64,000 nucleotides of DNA from Xanthomonas pisi DSM 18956 (GCF_001010415.1 NZ_JPLE01000016.1:1-64000), one strand, 5' to 3'. Shown: positions 27,377-37,200, counted from the first letter of the stretch. A program made the numbers and translations. The notes: generated by a model not told the origin, from the letters alone.

Positions 27377-27949
27377 ATGAATGCCACGCCCGCCATTGCC
27401 GATCACACGGCGCCGGCCGCCGCCGCTGCGCCGACCTACCCGGTCAACCTGCGCATCAACGGTCAGCCTTATCAGTTGCAACTGGAAGCCTGGGTCAGCC
27501 TGCTCGATCTGCTGCGCGACCGGCTCGATCTCACCGGCAGCAAGAAGGGCTGCGATCACGGCCAGTGCGGTGCATGCACGGTGCTGGTCGACGGCCGCCG
27601 CATCAATAGCTGCCTGACGCTTGCGGTCATGCAGGACGGCGCCGACATCACCACCGTCGAAGGCCTGGCCGATGGTGAGCAACTGCATCCCCTGCAGCGC
27701 GCCTTCATCGCGCACGATGCATTCCAGTGCGGATACTGCACGCCGGGCCAGTTGTGTTCGGCGGTCGGTCTGCTCAAGGAAGGCAAGGCGCACGACCGCG
27801 ACCAGGTGCGTGAACTGATGAGCGGCAATCTGTGCCGCTGCGGTGCGTATCCGCAGATCACCGATGCGGTGATGGAGGTGATGGGCAAGCGCGGCGACAG
27901 CAGCGACAGCGCTGCCACGCCGTGGACGCCCGGGACGGTGCCGGCATGA
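27377..27949 (+). CDS. paoA: Aldehyde oxidoreductase iron-sulphur subunit (PaoA/YagT type)
   Basis: This 190-residue subunit carries two [2Fe-2S] clusters that pass electrons from the molybdenum site to the flavin. Cluster ligands visible are Cys59, Cys64, Cys67 and Cys79 in the plant-ferredoxin-like half, and Cys118, Cys121, Cys153 and Cys155 in the helical half (QCGYCTPGQ and NLCRCGAY). The E. coli counterpart has a Tat signal. Here the first 20 residues are Ala/Pro-rich without twin arginines, so export is not evident. The stop overlaps the paoB start by ATGA. It is the first gene of paoABC, with a palindrome 36 bp upstream. Confidence 0.92.
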   Translation: MNATPAIADHTAPAAAAAPTYPVNLRINGQPYQLQLEAWVSLLDLLRDRLDLTGSKKGCDHGQCGACTVLVDGRRINSCLTLAVMQDGADITTVEGLADGEQLHPLQRAFIAHDAFQCGYCTPGQLCSAVGLLKEGKAHDRDQVRELMSGNLCRCGAYPQITDAVMEVMGKRGDSSDSAATPWTPGTVPA

Positions 27950-29010
27950 TCCCGCTCAGCTACGCACGCCCGGACAGCGTGGATGCCGCGCTCGCTGCCA
28001 TTGCATCGCGCGGCGACGACCCGCATCCGGTACCGTCGGATGCGCCCGTGCGGCTGATCGCCGGCGGCACCAACCTCACCGATTTGATGAAGCTGCAACT
28101 GATGCGACCCAGCAGCCTAGTCGACATCAATCGCCTGCCGCTGGACAGCATCAGCGCGTTGCCGGAGGGCGGCGTGCGCCTGGGCGCGCTCGCGCGCAAC
28201 GCCGACACTGCGTATCACCCGGACGTCGAAACGCGCTACCCGTTGCTGAGCGCGGCGATCCTGGCCGGCGCCTCGCCGCAGATCCGCAACATGGCCAGCA
28301 ACGGCGGCAACCTGTTGCAACGCACGCGCTGCATGTACTTCTACGACCACGCCACACCTTGCAACAAGCGTGCACCGGGCAGCGGGTGTTCGGCCATTGG
28401 CGGGTTGACCAAATACAACGCCATCCTCGGCACCAGCGCACACTGCATCGCCACGCATCCGTCGGATATGTGCGTGGCCCTGGCGGCGCTGGACGCGGTG
28501 GTGCATGTGCAGGGCCCGCAAGGCGAGCGCGACATTGCATTTGCCGATTTTCATCGGTTGCCTGGCGATCATCCGGAACTGGACAGCACGCTGGCGCCGG
28601 ACGAACTGATCGTGCATATCGATCTGCCCGACGCGCAGCGGTTTGTCGCGCACAGCGCTTATCTGAAGATCCGCGAGCGTCTGTCGTATGCGTTTGCGCT
28701 GGTGTCGGTGGCTGCCGCGCTCGACCTGAAGGACGACGGCAGCATCGGCGAGGTGCGCGTTGCCCTCGGCGGGGGGGCGCACAAGCCGTGGCGCAATCCC
28801 GACGCAGAAGCGCAGCTGGTGGGGTCGCCCGCCACTGCGGACACTTTTGCGCGTCTGGCAGACGCCCTGCTGCAAGGCGCACAGGCGCAGGGCGAAAACG
28901 CCTTCAAGCTGCCGTTGGCACGCCGCGCCATCGTGCGCGCACTGGAGGTCGCGCGCGAGGGCACCACCGACAACCGCGGGCGCACCACTGCGCTGGAGGA
29001 ATCCCCATGA
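27946..29010 (+). CDS. paoB: Aldehyde oxidoreductase FAD-binding subunit (PaoB/YagS type)
   Basis: This 354-residue protein is the flavin subunit of the molybdenum aldehyde oxidoreductase. FAD contacts are in IAGGTNLTDLMK and in ASPQIRNMASNGGNLLQRTRC. The extra cysteines in the RTRC to DMCVAL stretch (TPCNKRAPGSGC, SAHC, DMC) fit the [4Fe-4S] insertion known from E. coli PaoB. The start ATG lies in the ATGA overlap with paoA; the frame open further upstream is a shadow of paoA. The stop again overlaps paoC by ATGA, so the three subunits are made in coupled fashion. Confidence 0.92.
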   Translation: MIPLSYARPDSVDAALAAIASRGDDPHPVPSDAPVRLIAGGTNLTDLMKLQLMRPSSLVDINRLPLDSISALPEGGVRLGALARNADTAYHPDVETRYPLLSAAILAGASPQIRNMASNGGNLLQRTRCMYFYDHATPCNKRAPGSGCSAIGGLTKYNAILGTSAHCIATHPSDMCVALAALDAVVHVQGPQGERDIAFADFHRLPGDHPELDSTLAPDELIVHIDLPDAQRFVAHSAYLKIRERLSYAFALVSVAAALDLKDDGSIGEVRVALGGGAHKPWRNPDAEAQLVGSPATADTFARLADALLQGAQAQGENAFKLPLARRAIVRALEVAREGTTDNRGRTTALEESP

Positions 29011-31304
29011 ACGCACGCAGCACGGATCTATCCAACCGCCAATTGACGCCACCGGTCGCCGATCCAGGCACCGGCTTTCGCCCTACCGGCACCGCTGTGC
29101 CGCGTATCGACGGACGTGCGAAAGTCACCGGCCAGGCGCGCTATGCCGCCGAGTGGCCGGTGCCGGACCTCGCCTATGGCGTGGTGGTCAACAGCAGCAT
29201 CGCCAAGGGCGAGATCGTCGCCTTCCATCTTGCTGCCGCGCGTGCGGTGCCCGGCGTGCTGGAGATCGTCACCCATGAAAACCGCCCGCATATGCGCGGC
29301 ATGGACGTGTTCTACAAGGACATGACCGCACCGGCCGGCTCGCCGTTCCGGCCCCTGTACGACAACAAGATCCTGTACAGCGGCCAGCCGATCGCCCTGG
29401 TGGTGGCCGACACTTTTGAAGCGGCGCGCCACGCGGCCCACCTGGTGGAAGTGGAACTGCTGCAGGATCCGCACGACACCAACCTGATGACCAACCTGGA
29501 CCGTGCGCACAAGCCCAAGGCCATGAAGGCCGGTTTCTCGCCGCCGCCCAAGGACAAGGGCGAGCCGGACACCGCCTTTGCCAATGCCGCTGTCCAGGTG
29601 CAGGCCGACTACTACAGCGGCGTGGAACACCACAATCCGATGGAGTTGTTCGCCTCGACCGTGATCCGCGAGGAAGACGGCCACTTCACCATCTACGACA
29701 AGACCCAGGGCTCTCAGAACAGCCGTTGGTACGTCTCGCATGTATTCGGCCTGAGCAAGCGCAAGGTCACCGTGCGCAATCCATACGTGGGCGGTGCCTT
29801 CGGCTCCGGGCTGCGACCGCAGTATCAGTTGCCGCTGGCGGTGATGGCTTCGATCCTGCTGGACCGTTCGGTGCGCGTGGTGCTGACACGGCAACAGATG
29901 TTCACCTTCGGCCACCGCCCGGAAACCGTGCAGCGGCTCAAGCTCGGCGCCGACCGCGATGGCAGCTTGCGTGCCATCTGGCACGAGGCCATCGCCGAAA
30001 CCTCGCGCATCGAGGACTACGTCGAGGTCGTGGTCAACTGGAGCGGGCAGCTATATGCCTGCGACAACGTGCATTTGGGCTACAACCTGGTCAGCCTGGA
30101 CCAGTACAGCCCGATGGACATGCGCGCGCCCGGCGCGACCCATGGCATGCATGCGCTGGAAGTGGCGATGGACGAGTTGGCCTACGAGGTGGGCATCGAT
30201 CCGCTGGCGCTGCGCTTGAAGAATTACGCCGAGGTCAATCCTGCCGACGACAAGCCGTTTTCCAGCAAGGCCTTGCGCGCGTGTTACCAGCAAGGTGCAG
30301 AGCGCTTTGGCTGGGCAAACCGCCCGCCGCAGCCGCGCGCGCGCAAGGAAGGCCGCGAGTGGGTCGGCTGGGGCATGGCCACCGGTCAATGGGATGCGAT
30401 GCAGATGTTTGCGCGCGCCCATGCGGTATTGCATGCCGATGGTCGACTGGTGGTGAGCAGTGCCGCCAGCGACATCGGCACCGGCACCTACACAGTGATG
30501 GCGATGATCGCTGCCGAAGCGCTGGGCCTGCCACTGGAACAGGTGACCTTCCAGCTCGGCGACTCCACCTTGCCTGTCGCGCCCATCGAAGGCGGCTCCT
30601 CGCATGTCGCCACGATCGGCTCGGCGGTGGATGGGGTGTGCGGCAAATTGCGCACGCGGCTGCTGCGCCTGGCCCAGGCCTTGCCCGATTCGCGCTTTGC
30701 CCGGGTCAAACTGGACGATGTGGTCTTTGCCGACGGCACGCTTGCGCTGCGTGCCGATGCCAGCAGCGCGGTTGCATTGCCTGAGTTGCTGCGCGCGGCT
30801 GAACTGGAGCAGATCGAAGACAAGTTCCTGCTGCTGCCCAATGTGCTCAAGCAGCGCAAATACACCCGCGCCACGCACGGGGCGGTGTTTGTGGAGGTTC
30901 GCGTGGACGAAGAACTGGGCACCGTGCGAGTGATGCGGGTGGTCAGTGCGATTGCCGCAGGGCGCATCCTCAATCCGACCACTGCGCGCAGCCAGATCGT
31001 GGGCGGTGTGGTCTGGGGTATCGGCCAGGCCCTGCACGAACACACCCAGGCCGATCACCGCTTCGGCCGCTTCATGAATCACGATCTGGCGCAGTACCAC
31101 GTCTGCGCCAATGCCGACATCCATGACATCGACGTGATCTTTGCCGACGAAGACGACCGCGTGGTCAGCAGCCTGGGGGCCAAAGGTGTGGGCGAGATCG
31201 GCCAGGTGGGCGTGTCGGCAGCCATCTGCAACGCCATCTTCCACGCTACCGGCAAGCGCATCCGCAGCACGCCGATGTCGCCGGACAAGGTGATGGCGGA
31301 CTGA
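29007..31304 (+). CDS. paoC: Aldehyde oxidoreductase molybdenum cofactor-binding subunit (PaoC/YagR type)
   Basis: This 765-residue catalytic subunit oxidises aldehydes, typically aromatic ones in the E. coli enzyme, to acids with water and a molybdenum cofactor. The N-terminal part (RIDGRAKVTGQARYAAEW) and the four cofactor-binding stretches are present: GGAFGSGLRPQYQLPLA, RAPGATHGMHALE, and ASDIGTGTYTVMA with GGSSHVATIGSA. The catalytic base is the Glu in GAKGVGEIG near the C terminus. The start follows a GGAGGAA ribosome site and overlaps paoB. The XdhC-like cofactor insertase PaoD, the fourth gene in E. coli, is not next door and must be elsewhere if the enzyme is active. Confidence 0.94.
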   Translation: MNARSTDLSNRQLTPPVADPGTGFRPTGTAVPRIDGRAKVTGQARYAAEWPVPDLAYGVVVNSSIAKGEIVAFHLAAARAVPGVLEIVTHENRPHMRGMDVFYKDMTAPAGSPFRPLYDNKILYSGQPIALVVADTFEAARHAAHLVEVELLQDPHDTNLMTNLDRAHKPKAMKAGFSPPPKDKGEPDTAFANAAVQVQADYYSGVEHHNPMELFASTVIREEDGHFTIYDKTQGSQNSRWYVSHVFGLSKRKVTVRNPYVGGAFGSGLRPQYQLPLAVMASILLDRSVRVVLTRQQMFTFGHRPETVQRLKLGADRDGSLRAIWHEAIAETSRIEDYVEVVVNWSGQLYACDNVHLGYNLVSLDQYSPMDMRAPGATHGMHALEVAMDELAYEVGIDPLALRLKNYAEVNPADDKPFSSKALRACYQQGAERFGWANRPPQPRARKEGREWVGWGMATGQWDAMQMFARAHAVLHADGRLVVSSAASDIGTGTYTVMAMIAAEALGLPLEQVTFQLGDSTLPVAPIEGGSSHVATIGSAVDGVCGKLRTRLLRLAQALPDSRFARVKLDDVVFADGTLALRADASSAVALPELLRAAELEQIEDKFLLLPNVLKQRKYTRATHGAVFVEVRVDEELGTVRVMRVVSAIAAGRILNPTTARSQIVGGVVWGIGQALHEHTQADHRFGRFMNHDLAQYHVCANADIHDIDVIFADEDDRVVSSLGAKGVGEIGQVGVSAAICNAIFHATGKRIRSTPMSPDKVMAD

Positions 31305-31314
31305 GCGCGCGACG

Positions 31315-31334
31315 GCGGGATCGGCGGATCCCGC
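31315..31334 (+). terminator. Hairpin after paoC
   Basis: GCGGGATC and GATCCCGC pair around GGCG, 10 nt past the paoC stop. A second stem follows at 31362-31387. There is no T-tract. Confidence 0.5.
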
Positions 31335-31361
31335 AGTGCGATGCAATGGCATCTGGTGAGC

Positions 31362-31387
31362 GGCCCGGCATCGCACGATGTCGGGCC
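31362..31387. terminator. Second hairpin in the paoC-tetR convergent gap
   Basis: GGCCCGGCATCG and CGATGTCGGGCC form a 12-bp stem with one G-T pair and a tiny loop. It lies between convergent genes and could serve either strand. Confidence 0.45.
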
Positions 31388-31579
31388 GAAAACCATTGCG
31401 GCCGGACCGGTTGGGGGAGATAGGCGGTCCAGCTTGCCGACATCCGGCGCGTGACATCACCGGCCTTGCGTTTGATCACGCGCAACGGCGGCGCCTGGCC
31501 ACTGCCTTTCAGACATCATCACTGCACCACACCACCGCACCGCAGACGCGTGCAACCACTCACCTACACATACCAGGCA

Positions 31580-32230
31580 TCAGCGTCCTCGCAAGGACTT
31601 CTTCTTGCCCGGCGTCTGCGCACTCCCCGCCTGCACCGTGGCCAAGGCCATGGTGATCAGACCGGCGATCAAACGGCGCAGCACCGCTTCGTTCTCCGCC
31701 GAGGCCTTGAGGCTGGTGGTGGCAAGCCGCAGGATGTAAGCAAGATCGGCTGCCGACATCGCGCTGTCGTCGCCCACATGCGGGCGCAGCATCTGCACCA
31801 GCGTGCCTTCCATCTGCTGGTACAGCGCATCCAGCGCGTCGGGCGCGTACACACCGCAGTTGGCGAGCAGATCCAGCCCGTTTTCGGAATCGATCACCGC
31901 CGCCACCGGCTCCAGCACCCAGATATCGAACAGATGCCGTAGCTGGGTCTGCAGATCCTGGGTGTCGCGCACGCGCAGCGCGGTTGCAGCCATGCAAATG
32001 TCGCGCTGACGCACTACCTGGGCGGCAAAGATCGCTTCCTTGTTGGGGAACGCGGCATACAGCGACGGCCGCGACATCTGCGCAGCCTGGGCGATGTCGC
32101 TCATGCTCACCTTGCGATAGCCATGCCGCAAGAACAGCTGCAGCGCGGTCTCCATGACGCGCGTCTGCTTGGGTTCGGCGGGCGCGGCGACAGGCGCAGC
32201 AGCCACTTTCGACGACTTTACACTTGACAT
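31580..32230 (-). CDS. TetR-family transcriptional regulator
   Basis: This 216-residue repressor has a TetR N-terminal helix-turn-helix at about residues 25-70 (METALQLFLRHGYRKVSMSDIAQAAQMSRPSLYAAF). The ligand-binding C-terminal half has the all-helical composition of the family, and there is a basic tail (GKKKSLRGR). It is read divergently from the zinc alcohol dehydrogenase at 32288, with only 57 bp between start codons. Control of that gene and of itself is therefore likely. ATG 32230 is chosen because it opens directly before the DNA-binding domain; the long open frame upstream overlaps the dehydrogenase antisense. Confidence 0.9.
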   Translation of the reverse strand: MSSVKSSKVAAAPVAAPAEPKQTRVMETALQLFLRHGYRKVSMSDIAQAAQMSRPSLYAAFPNKEAIFAAQVVRQRDICMAATALRVRDTQDLQTQLRHLFDIWVLEPVAAVIDSENGLDLLANCGVYAPDALDALYQQMEGTLVQMLRPHVGDDSAMSAADLAYILRLATTSLKASAENEAVLRRLIAGLITMALATVQAGSAQTPGKKKSLRGR

Positions 32231-32234
32231 TATT

Positions 32235-32255
32235 TGTAAATGAGTAAACCTTACA
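32235..32255. promoter_or_regulatory. Candidate TetR operator in the tetR-adh divergent gap
   Basis: TGTAA and TTACA lie as inverted arms in TGTAAATGAGTAAACCTTACA. A nested GTAAACCTTAC dyad sits at 32244-32254. The site is in the 57-bp gap shared by both promoters and is unusually AT-rich for the window. A TTGACA at 32224-32229 could be a -35 box for the plus strand. Confidence 0.45.
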
Positions 32256-32287
32256 GGTTCCGCCAATTGTAAAGCACAGCGACTGCC

Positions 32288-33358
32288 ATGACCTCTGCCA
32301 ATCCGCACTCCGGCGGCGCCAGCCGCGCCACCCGCGCCTATGCGGCGCTCGAGAAAGAAGGCGCCATGGTGCCATGGCAGTTCGAACGCCGCGCGGTGCG
32401 CGCCAACGATGTCGCAATCAAGGTGCTGTTCTGCGGGGTCTGCCATTCGGACCTGCACTCGGTAAACAAGTGGGCCAGCGAATACCCGTTGGTGCCCGGC
32501 CACGAAATCGTTGGCGAAGTGATCGAGCTGGGCGCGGATATCGAAGGTTTCACGCTGGGCCAGCGCGTGATGATCGGCACCATCGTCGATTCCTGCCGGC
32601 ACTGCGCGCCATGCCAGGCGCACGACGAAGTGTATTGCCATGCGTTCCCTACCCTGACCTTCGATGGCGTGGATCGCGTGGACGGCAGCCGCACGCGCGG
32701 TGGCTATTCGCAGTACTACGTGTCCGACGCGCGTTTCGTCTATCCATTGCCCGACGGCCTGGACCCGGCCGCTGCCGCGCCACTGCTCTGCGCCGGCATC
32801 ACCTGCTTTGCGCCACTGCACCGCTACGGCATCGGCCCTGGCCATACCGTGGGCGTGGTCGGCATCGGCGGGCTTGGCCATCTGGGCATCAAGTTCGCCC
32901 GTGCCATGGGTGCGCATGTCGTCGCCTTCACCACCTCGCCCAGGAAGGCCGCCGAAGCGCATCGCCTGGGCGCGCACGACGTGGTGGTCTCCACCGATGC
33001 GGCGCAGATGCAGGCACAGGCCTACCGCTTCGATTTCATCCTGGACACCGTCTCGCGCAGCTACCCCATGAACGACATGCTCAAGGCGCTCACGCTCGAC
33101 GGCACCCTGTGCACGCTGGGCCTGCCCGACCAGCTGGATTTCCGCCCGGTGCTGCTGGCCATGGGCCGCCGCAAGGTCACCAGCTCCGGCACCGGCGGCA
33201 CCGACACCCACACCATGCTCGCGTTCTGCCAACAGCACGGCATCGTGGCCGATATCGAATTGATCAAGCTGCAGGACATCAACGCTGCCTTCGCGCGGGT
33301 CCACACCAACGAGGCGCACTACCGCTTTGTGATCGATATGCAGGCATCGGCCTTGTAG
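32288..33358 (+). CDS. Zinc-dependent NAD(P) alcohol dehydrogenase (cinnamyl-alcohol dehydrogenase/YahK type)
   Basis: This 356-residue enzyme reduces aldehydes or oxidises alcohols with NADPH in the cytoplasm. The catalytic zinc ligands are Cys49 (FCGVCHSD), His72-Glu73 (PGHEIVGEV) and Cys168 (LLCAGIT). The structural zinc is held by Cys103, Cys106, Cys109 and Cys117. A Rossmann motif GIGGLGHLG follows at about residue 195. The spacing matches bacterial YahK-like aldehyde reductases. It diverges from a TetR gene and lies beside paoABC, so a shared role in aldehyde removal is plausible: one enzyme oxidises, the other reduces. The substrate range is not visible from sequence. Confidence 0.94.
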   Translation: MTSANPHSGGASRATRAYAALEKEGAMVPWQFERRAVRANDVAIKVLFCGVCHSDLHSVNKWASEYPLVPGHEIVGEVIELGADIEGFTLGQRVMIGTIVDSCRHCAPCQAHDEVYCHAFPTLTFDGVDRVDGSRTRGGYSQYYVSDARFVYPLPDGLDPAAAAPLLCAGITCFAPLHRYGIGPGHTVGVVGIGGLGHLGIKFARAMGAHVVAFTTSPRKAAEAHRLGAHDVVVSTDAAQMQAQAYRFDFILDTVSRSYPMNDMLKALTLDGTLCTLGLPDQLDFRPVLLAMGRRKVTSSGTGGTDTHTMLAFCQQHGIVADIELIKLQDINAAFARVHTNEAHYRFVIDMQASAL

Positions 33359-33559
33359 CCGGCCTCGCTGCGATGCCGGCGCGGCCTGTGCGCGTGTCGG
33401 CATTGCATCCGTGCGTTGCCACCTCTGCCCGATGCATGCGCCACGCCCTGCCGAAGCCACCACCTCGCATGCGAACCGGACCCGCATGCCAGGCACCGCG
33501 CCGATGTAGCGTGAGCGCATCTTCCGACCAGCAACGCTCTGTCTGCCTGCGTGCACCAC

Positions 33560-33811
33560 TCGACGTCAGCTGCGACGAGGCGCGACCGCACTGCCAGCGT
33601 CGTGCGCCCGGTGCGCGAGCTCAAGGACTTCCGCAAGCGCAGGGTGCCGGCCGGCGGCAGCGTCACCGCGCAGTTCGAGCTGCGTCGCGCGCATCTGACG
33701 TTTGTCGGACAGGCGATGACCCCGATCGTGGAGCCGGGCCTGTTCGATCTCTGGCTCGCGCCGTCCGCGCAAGCCGGTGGCGTGCATGCGCAATGCGAAT
33801 GGTTGGGCTGA
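33560..33811 (+). pseudogene. C-terminal remnant of a GH3 beta-glucosidase
   Basis: The frame carries ASVVRPVRELKDFRKRRVPAG, then SVTAQFELRRAHLTFVG and IVEPGLFDLWLAPSAQAGG. This is the fibronectin III-like tail domain found at the C terminus of family 3 glycoside hydrolases. The catalytic domains are absent: nothing upstream to 33358 resembles them in any frame. An ATG at 33551 exists but has no ribosome site. I therefore read it as a gene relic left by deletion rather than a small functional protein. The remaining bases of 33359-34026 show no other feature. Confidence 0.72.
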
Positions 33812-34026
33812 GTGGACGACAAAACCGAGCGGGCCGCTGCCACTGGGGCACGGACGACACGCAGGCGCAGCGGCGCTACGCCAGTGACATGACAAGGCCG
33901 GGCAGCGGCCGCACGACGCAGTGACTCGATGCGTTGTACCAGGCGAGTCGCTGCGGGATAGTGCGGCCGGCCTGGCTGAATGTTGCAAATGTACGACAAC
34001 CGCCGCGCATCGGCTGTCGCTACGTG

Positions 34027-36561
34027 CTACTCCCCGGCCAGCGCCTGGGCCAGGAACGGCGCCGTGCGGCTGGCGCGCTGTTGCGCGACCACATCCGGCG
34101 TACCGGCAACCACCACATTGCCGCCCGCACCGCCCGCGCCCGGTCCCATGTCCAGCACCCAATCGCTGCTGGCGGCCACGCGCATGTCGTGCTCCACCAC
34201 GATCACCGTATTGCCGGCATCCACCAGCCCCTGCAGCTGGGTCATCAAGGTATCCACGTCGGCCGGATGCAGGCCGGTGGTGGGCTCGTCCAGCACGTAC
34301 ACGGTGTCGCGCCGCTGGGCGCGCTGCAGCTCGGTGGCCAGCTTGATGCGCTGCGCTTCGCCCCCGGACAACTCGGTGGCCGGTTGTCCAAGGCGCAGGT
34401 AGCCCAGCCCCACTTCGCGCAAGACCTGCAGCGGCCGCAACACGCTGGCGTCGTCGGCAAAAAAAGCCGCCGCCTGATCCACCGTCATCGCCAGCACCTG
34501 CGCGATGGTGTGCCCGCGCAGTTCGATTTCCAGCGTTCTGGCGTTATAGCGCGCGCCGTGACAGCTGGGGCATGGCGCGTACACGCTGGGCATGAACAGC
34601 AGTTCCACCGATACCGAGCCCTCGCCTTCGCAGGTCGCGCAGCGGCCCTTGGCCACGTTGAAGGAGAACTGCCCCGGGTCGTAGCGGCGACGACGCGCGG
34701 TGGGGGTGGCCGCAAACAGCTTGCGCACCGGATCGAACAACCCGGTGTAGGTAGCCAGGTTGGAGCGCGGCGTGCGGCCGATCGGCTTTTGATCCACCCG
34801 CACCAGCCGACGCACCTGATCGAGCCCGCCGACGATCGCCCCACCCGGCGGCACCTGCGTGCCGCGCTCCAACGGGTCCAGTGCGTCGTCGTCTTCAGAG
34901 CCGGTGTGGCCCAACTGCGCGGCCAGCAATTCCACCAGCGCCTGGCTCACCAGCGACGATTTGCCCGAGCCGGACACGCCGGTCACCGTGCTAAACACAC
35001 CCAGCGGCAGGTCCACATCCAGCGCGCGCACGTTGTTGCGGGTGATGCCGCGCAGCTGCAGCCAGCCGGTCGCAGTGCGCGCACGGCGCTGCACCGCCGG
35101 TGGCGCGCCGAACAGATAACGTCGCGTGGACGATGCCTGCACCGCCTCCAGTCCCGCTGGCGGGCCGCTGTAGAGCACCTGCCCGCCATGCAGACCCGCC
35201 GCAGGGCCCACGTCGACGATCCAGTCGGCGTGGCGGATCACATCCACCTCGTGCTCGACCACGAACACCGAATTACCCGCAGCCTTCAACTGGTCCAGCG
35301 CGCCGAGCAACGCCTGCGCATCGGCCGGGTGCAAGCCCGCCGATGGCTCGTCCATCACATACACCACGCCGAACAATTGCGAGCGGATCTGCGTGGCAAG
35401 CCGCAGACGTTGCAGCTCGCCCGGCGACAGCGTGGGCGTGCTGCGCTCCAGGCTGAGATAGCCCAGGCCCAGTGCCTGCACCACGGCGATCCGCGCGCGC
35501 AGGTCTGCCGCGATCCGTTGCGCGGCGATCACCTGTTCCGGGTGCTGCGCTACGCCCTTCTTCTTTGCCTGTGGCCGCACATCGGCATCGGCGGCCGGGC
35601 GCAACAGCTCGGCCACCTCATCCAGCGGCCTGCGCGACAGCTCGCCGATATCCAGCCCGGCAAAGGTCACCGACAGCGCCTCGCGTCGCAGCCGCTTGCC
35701 ATCGCACTGCGGGCACAGCGTGCTGACCAGATACGGCGCCACGCGCTTTTTCATCTGCGCGCTCTGCGTGGTGGCAAAGGTGTGCAGCACATAACGACGT
35801 GCACTGGTAAAGGTGCCCATGTAGCTGGGCTCTTCCTTGCGTTTGAGTGCGCGCTTGACCTCGTCCAGGCCATAGCCGGCGTACACCGGCACCACCGGTT
35901 GCTCGTCGGTGTACAGAATCCAGTCGCGGGTCTTCTTGGGTAGCTTGTGCCACGGCAGGTCCACATCGATGCCCAGCGTGGTCAGGATGTCGCGCTGGTT
36001 TTGACCATGCCAGGCGCCCGGCCAGGCTGCCACGGCACGGTCGCGGATGCTCAGGTTGCGGTCCAGCACCATGGTGGCTTCGGTGGCGTCGTAGATGCGG
36101 CCCAGGCCGTGACAGGCAGGGCAGGCGCCGGCCGGCGTATTGGGCGAAAACCCGTCGGCATAGATGATGTCCTGCCCGGGCGGATAACTGCCCGCACGCG
36201 AATACAGCATGCGCAGCGAGTTGGAGATGGTGGTGACGCTGCCTACCGACGAGCGCGCGCTCGGCGCGCCGCGTGCCTGCTGCAAGGCCACCGCCGGCGG
36301 CAACCCATCGATGGCATCCACTTCCGGCACGCCCACCTGGTCGATCAGGCGCCGCGCATAGGGCGAGATCGAATCCAGATAGCGGCGTTGCGCCTCGGCG
36401 AAAATGGTGCCGAACGCCAGCGACGACTTGCCCGAGCCGGACACGCCGGTGAACACCACCAGCGCATCGCGCGGGATGTCCACGTCCACATTCTTGAGGT
36501 TGTGCTCGCGCGCACCGCGCACGCGCACCAGGCCGGAGGACGAGGGGATTGCGTTGGACAT
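34027..36561 (-). CDS. Class II UvrA-like ABC ATPase (UvrA2)
   Basis: This 844-residue protein is related to the excinuclease subunit UvrA but shorter than the roughly 940-residue repair protein. Two ABC modules are present: Walker [14 protein letters not shown] near the N terminus and [13 protein letters not shown] in the middle. The signatures are [12 protein letters not shown] and [12 protein letters not shown], each followed by a DEP Walker B. Zinc-finger cysteines are seen as [24 protein letters not shown] and CPSCHGAR. Class II UvrA proteins lack the UvrB-binding insertion; relatives are linked to resistance to DNA-binding drugs rather than to standard excision. ATG 36561 is chosen; the frame extends a little upstream without a better start. 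Confidence 0.92.
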   Translation of the reverse strand: MSNAIPSSSGLVRVRGAREHNLKNVDVDIPRDALVVFTGVSGSGKSSLAFGTIFAEAQRRYLDSISPYARRLIDQVGVPEVDAIDGLPPAVALQQARGAPSARSSVGSVTTISNSLRMLYSRAGSYPPGQDIIYADGFSPNTPAGACPACHGLGRIYDATEATMVLDRNLSIRDRAVAAWPGAWHGQNQRDILTTLGIDVDLPWHKLPKKTRDWILYTDEQPVVPVYAGYGLDEVKRALKRKEEPSYMGTFTSARRYVLHTFATTQSAQMKKRVAPYLVSTLCPQCDGKRLRREALSVTFAGLDIGELSRRPLDEVAELLRPAADADVRPQAKKKGVAQHPEQVIAAQRIAADLRARIAVVQALGLGYLSLERSTPTLSPGELQRLRLATQIRSQLFGVVYVMDEPSAGLHPADAQALLGALDQLKAAGNSVFVVEHEVDVIRHADWIVDVGPAAGLHGGQVLYSGPPAGLEAVQASSTRRYLFGAPPAVQRRARTATGWLQLRGITRNNVRALDVDLPLGVFSTVTGVSGSGKSSLVSQALVELLAAQLGHTGSEDDDALDPLERGTQVPPGGAIVGGLDQVRRLVRVDQKPIGRTPRSNLATYTGLFDPVRKLFAATPTARRRRYDPGQFSFNVAKGRCATCEGEGSVSVELLFMPSVYAPCPSCHGARYNARTLEIELRGHTIAQVLAMTVDQAAAFFADDASVLRPLQVLREVGLGYLRLGQPATELSGGEAQRIKLATELQRAQRRDTVYVLDEPTTGLHPADVDTLMTQLQGLVDAGNTVIVVEHDMRVAASSDWVLDMGPGAGGAGGNVVVAGTPDVVAQQRASRTAPFLAQALAGE

Positions 36562-36664
36562 GACCACCAGACCGACATTCGACAACGCAGTAGCCTAGCG
36601 CGGCGCGCATGCAGCCGATGTCGTCGTCGCGTCCTTCAGGTACAGCCGAGCGCGTTAGGTCAGC

Positions 36665-36805
36665 CGCCTGGCCGGTCGAGGGCGCGGTGCCCTCACCGCT
36701 CGCGGGACACGCCATAAACCCGTCCCTGGGGACCGTGTGGCGGCATCCATGTCGCCACACGGTCCCGCAAGCGGCGAGGACAGCGCAGCAGAGAGTTGCT
36801 CGGTC
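36665..36805 (-). repeat. Dispersed palindromic repeat, copy 2
   Basis: This is an inverted copy of 225-375. Its core at 36730-36765 is a large hairpin: GGACCGTGTGGCGGCAT and ATGTCGCCACACGGTCC pair around CC with one mismatch. Flanking blocks GCGGTGCCCTCACCGCTCGC and CCCGCAAGCGGCGAGGAC also pair loosely. It lies in the gene-free gap between UvrA2 and the HD protein gene. Confidence 0.78.
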
Positions 36806-37200
36806 GCTTGTCAAAAGCAGGCAATCTCACGGGTGCCTTGATTGCCGGGGCGGGCTGCAACTGTACGAGAGCTGGCGCGCTAGCAACACGTCCCACAGTG
36901 CTTGCACCCTCAACACCGACCATCCGACTGATCCTTGTCCGCCCACCGTCGCAGGACCGTACGCGGCATGGTTACCGCGTAAACGCGTACAAGGACGTAC
37001 CTGCAGCGTTTCCTGCGTGGTGGGTGGGCGCTAGGGCCCTGCAGCCAAGCCGCAGATCGGCCGCTCTACAGCGCACCACCGACGCATCCACACCGTGGCA
37101 TCGCGCCCGGCAACCTGGTCGTCTCTCGATGGAAACCACACCCCGGCCGCGCGCACCTGCAGGTGAGCGCAGTCGTGTTGCCAGCTGCTCTACAGCGCGC
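36806..37200. other. Intergenic region, no gene seen
   Basis: Both neighbours are read on the minus strand. No frame here resembles a known family, and no hairpin as strong as those nearby is seen. Confidence 0.4.

Noticed and set aside
28359-29006. In-frame extension of paoC upstream into paoB
   Set aside because: The true start at 29007 has a GGAGGAA ribosome site and the usual subunit N terminus. The extension reads paoB out of frame.
33955-34030. Possible further MITE-like copy next to the UvrA2 stop
   Set aside because: Only the GCTACGTGCTAC end resembles the element; the interior does not align, so chance similarity is likely.
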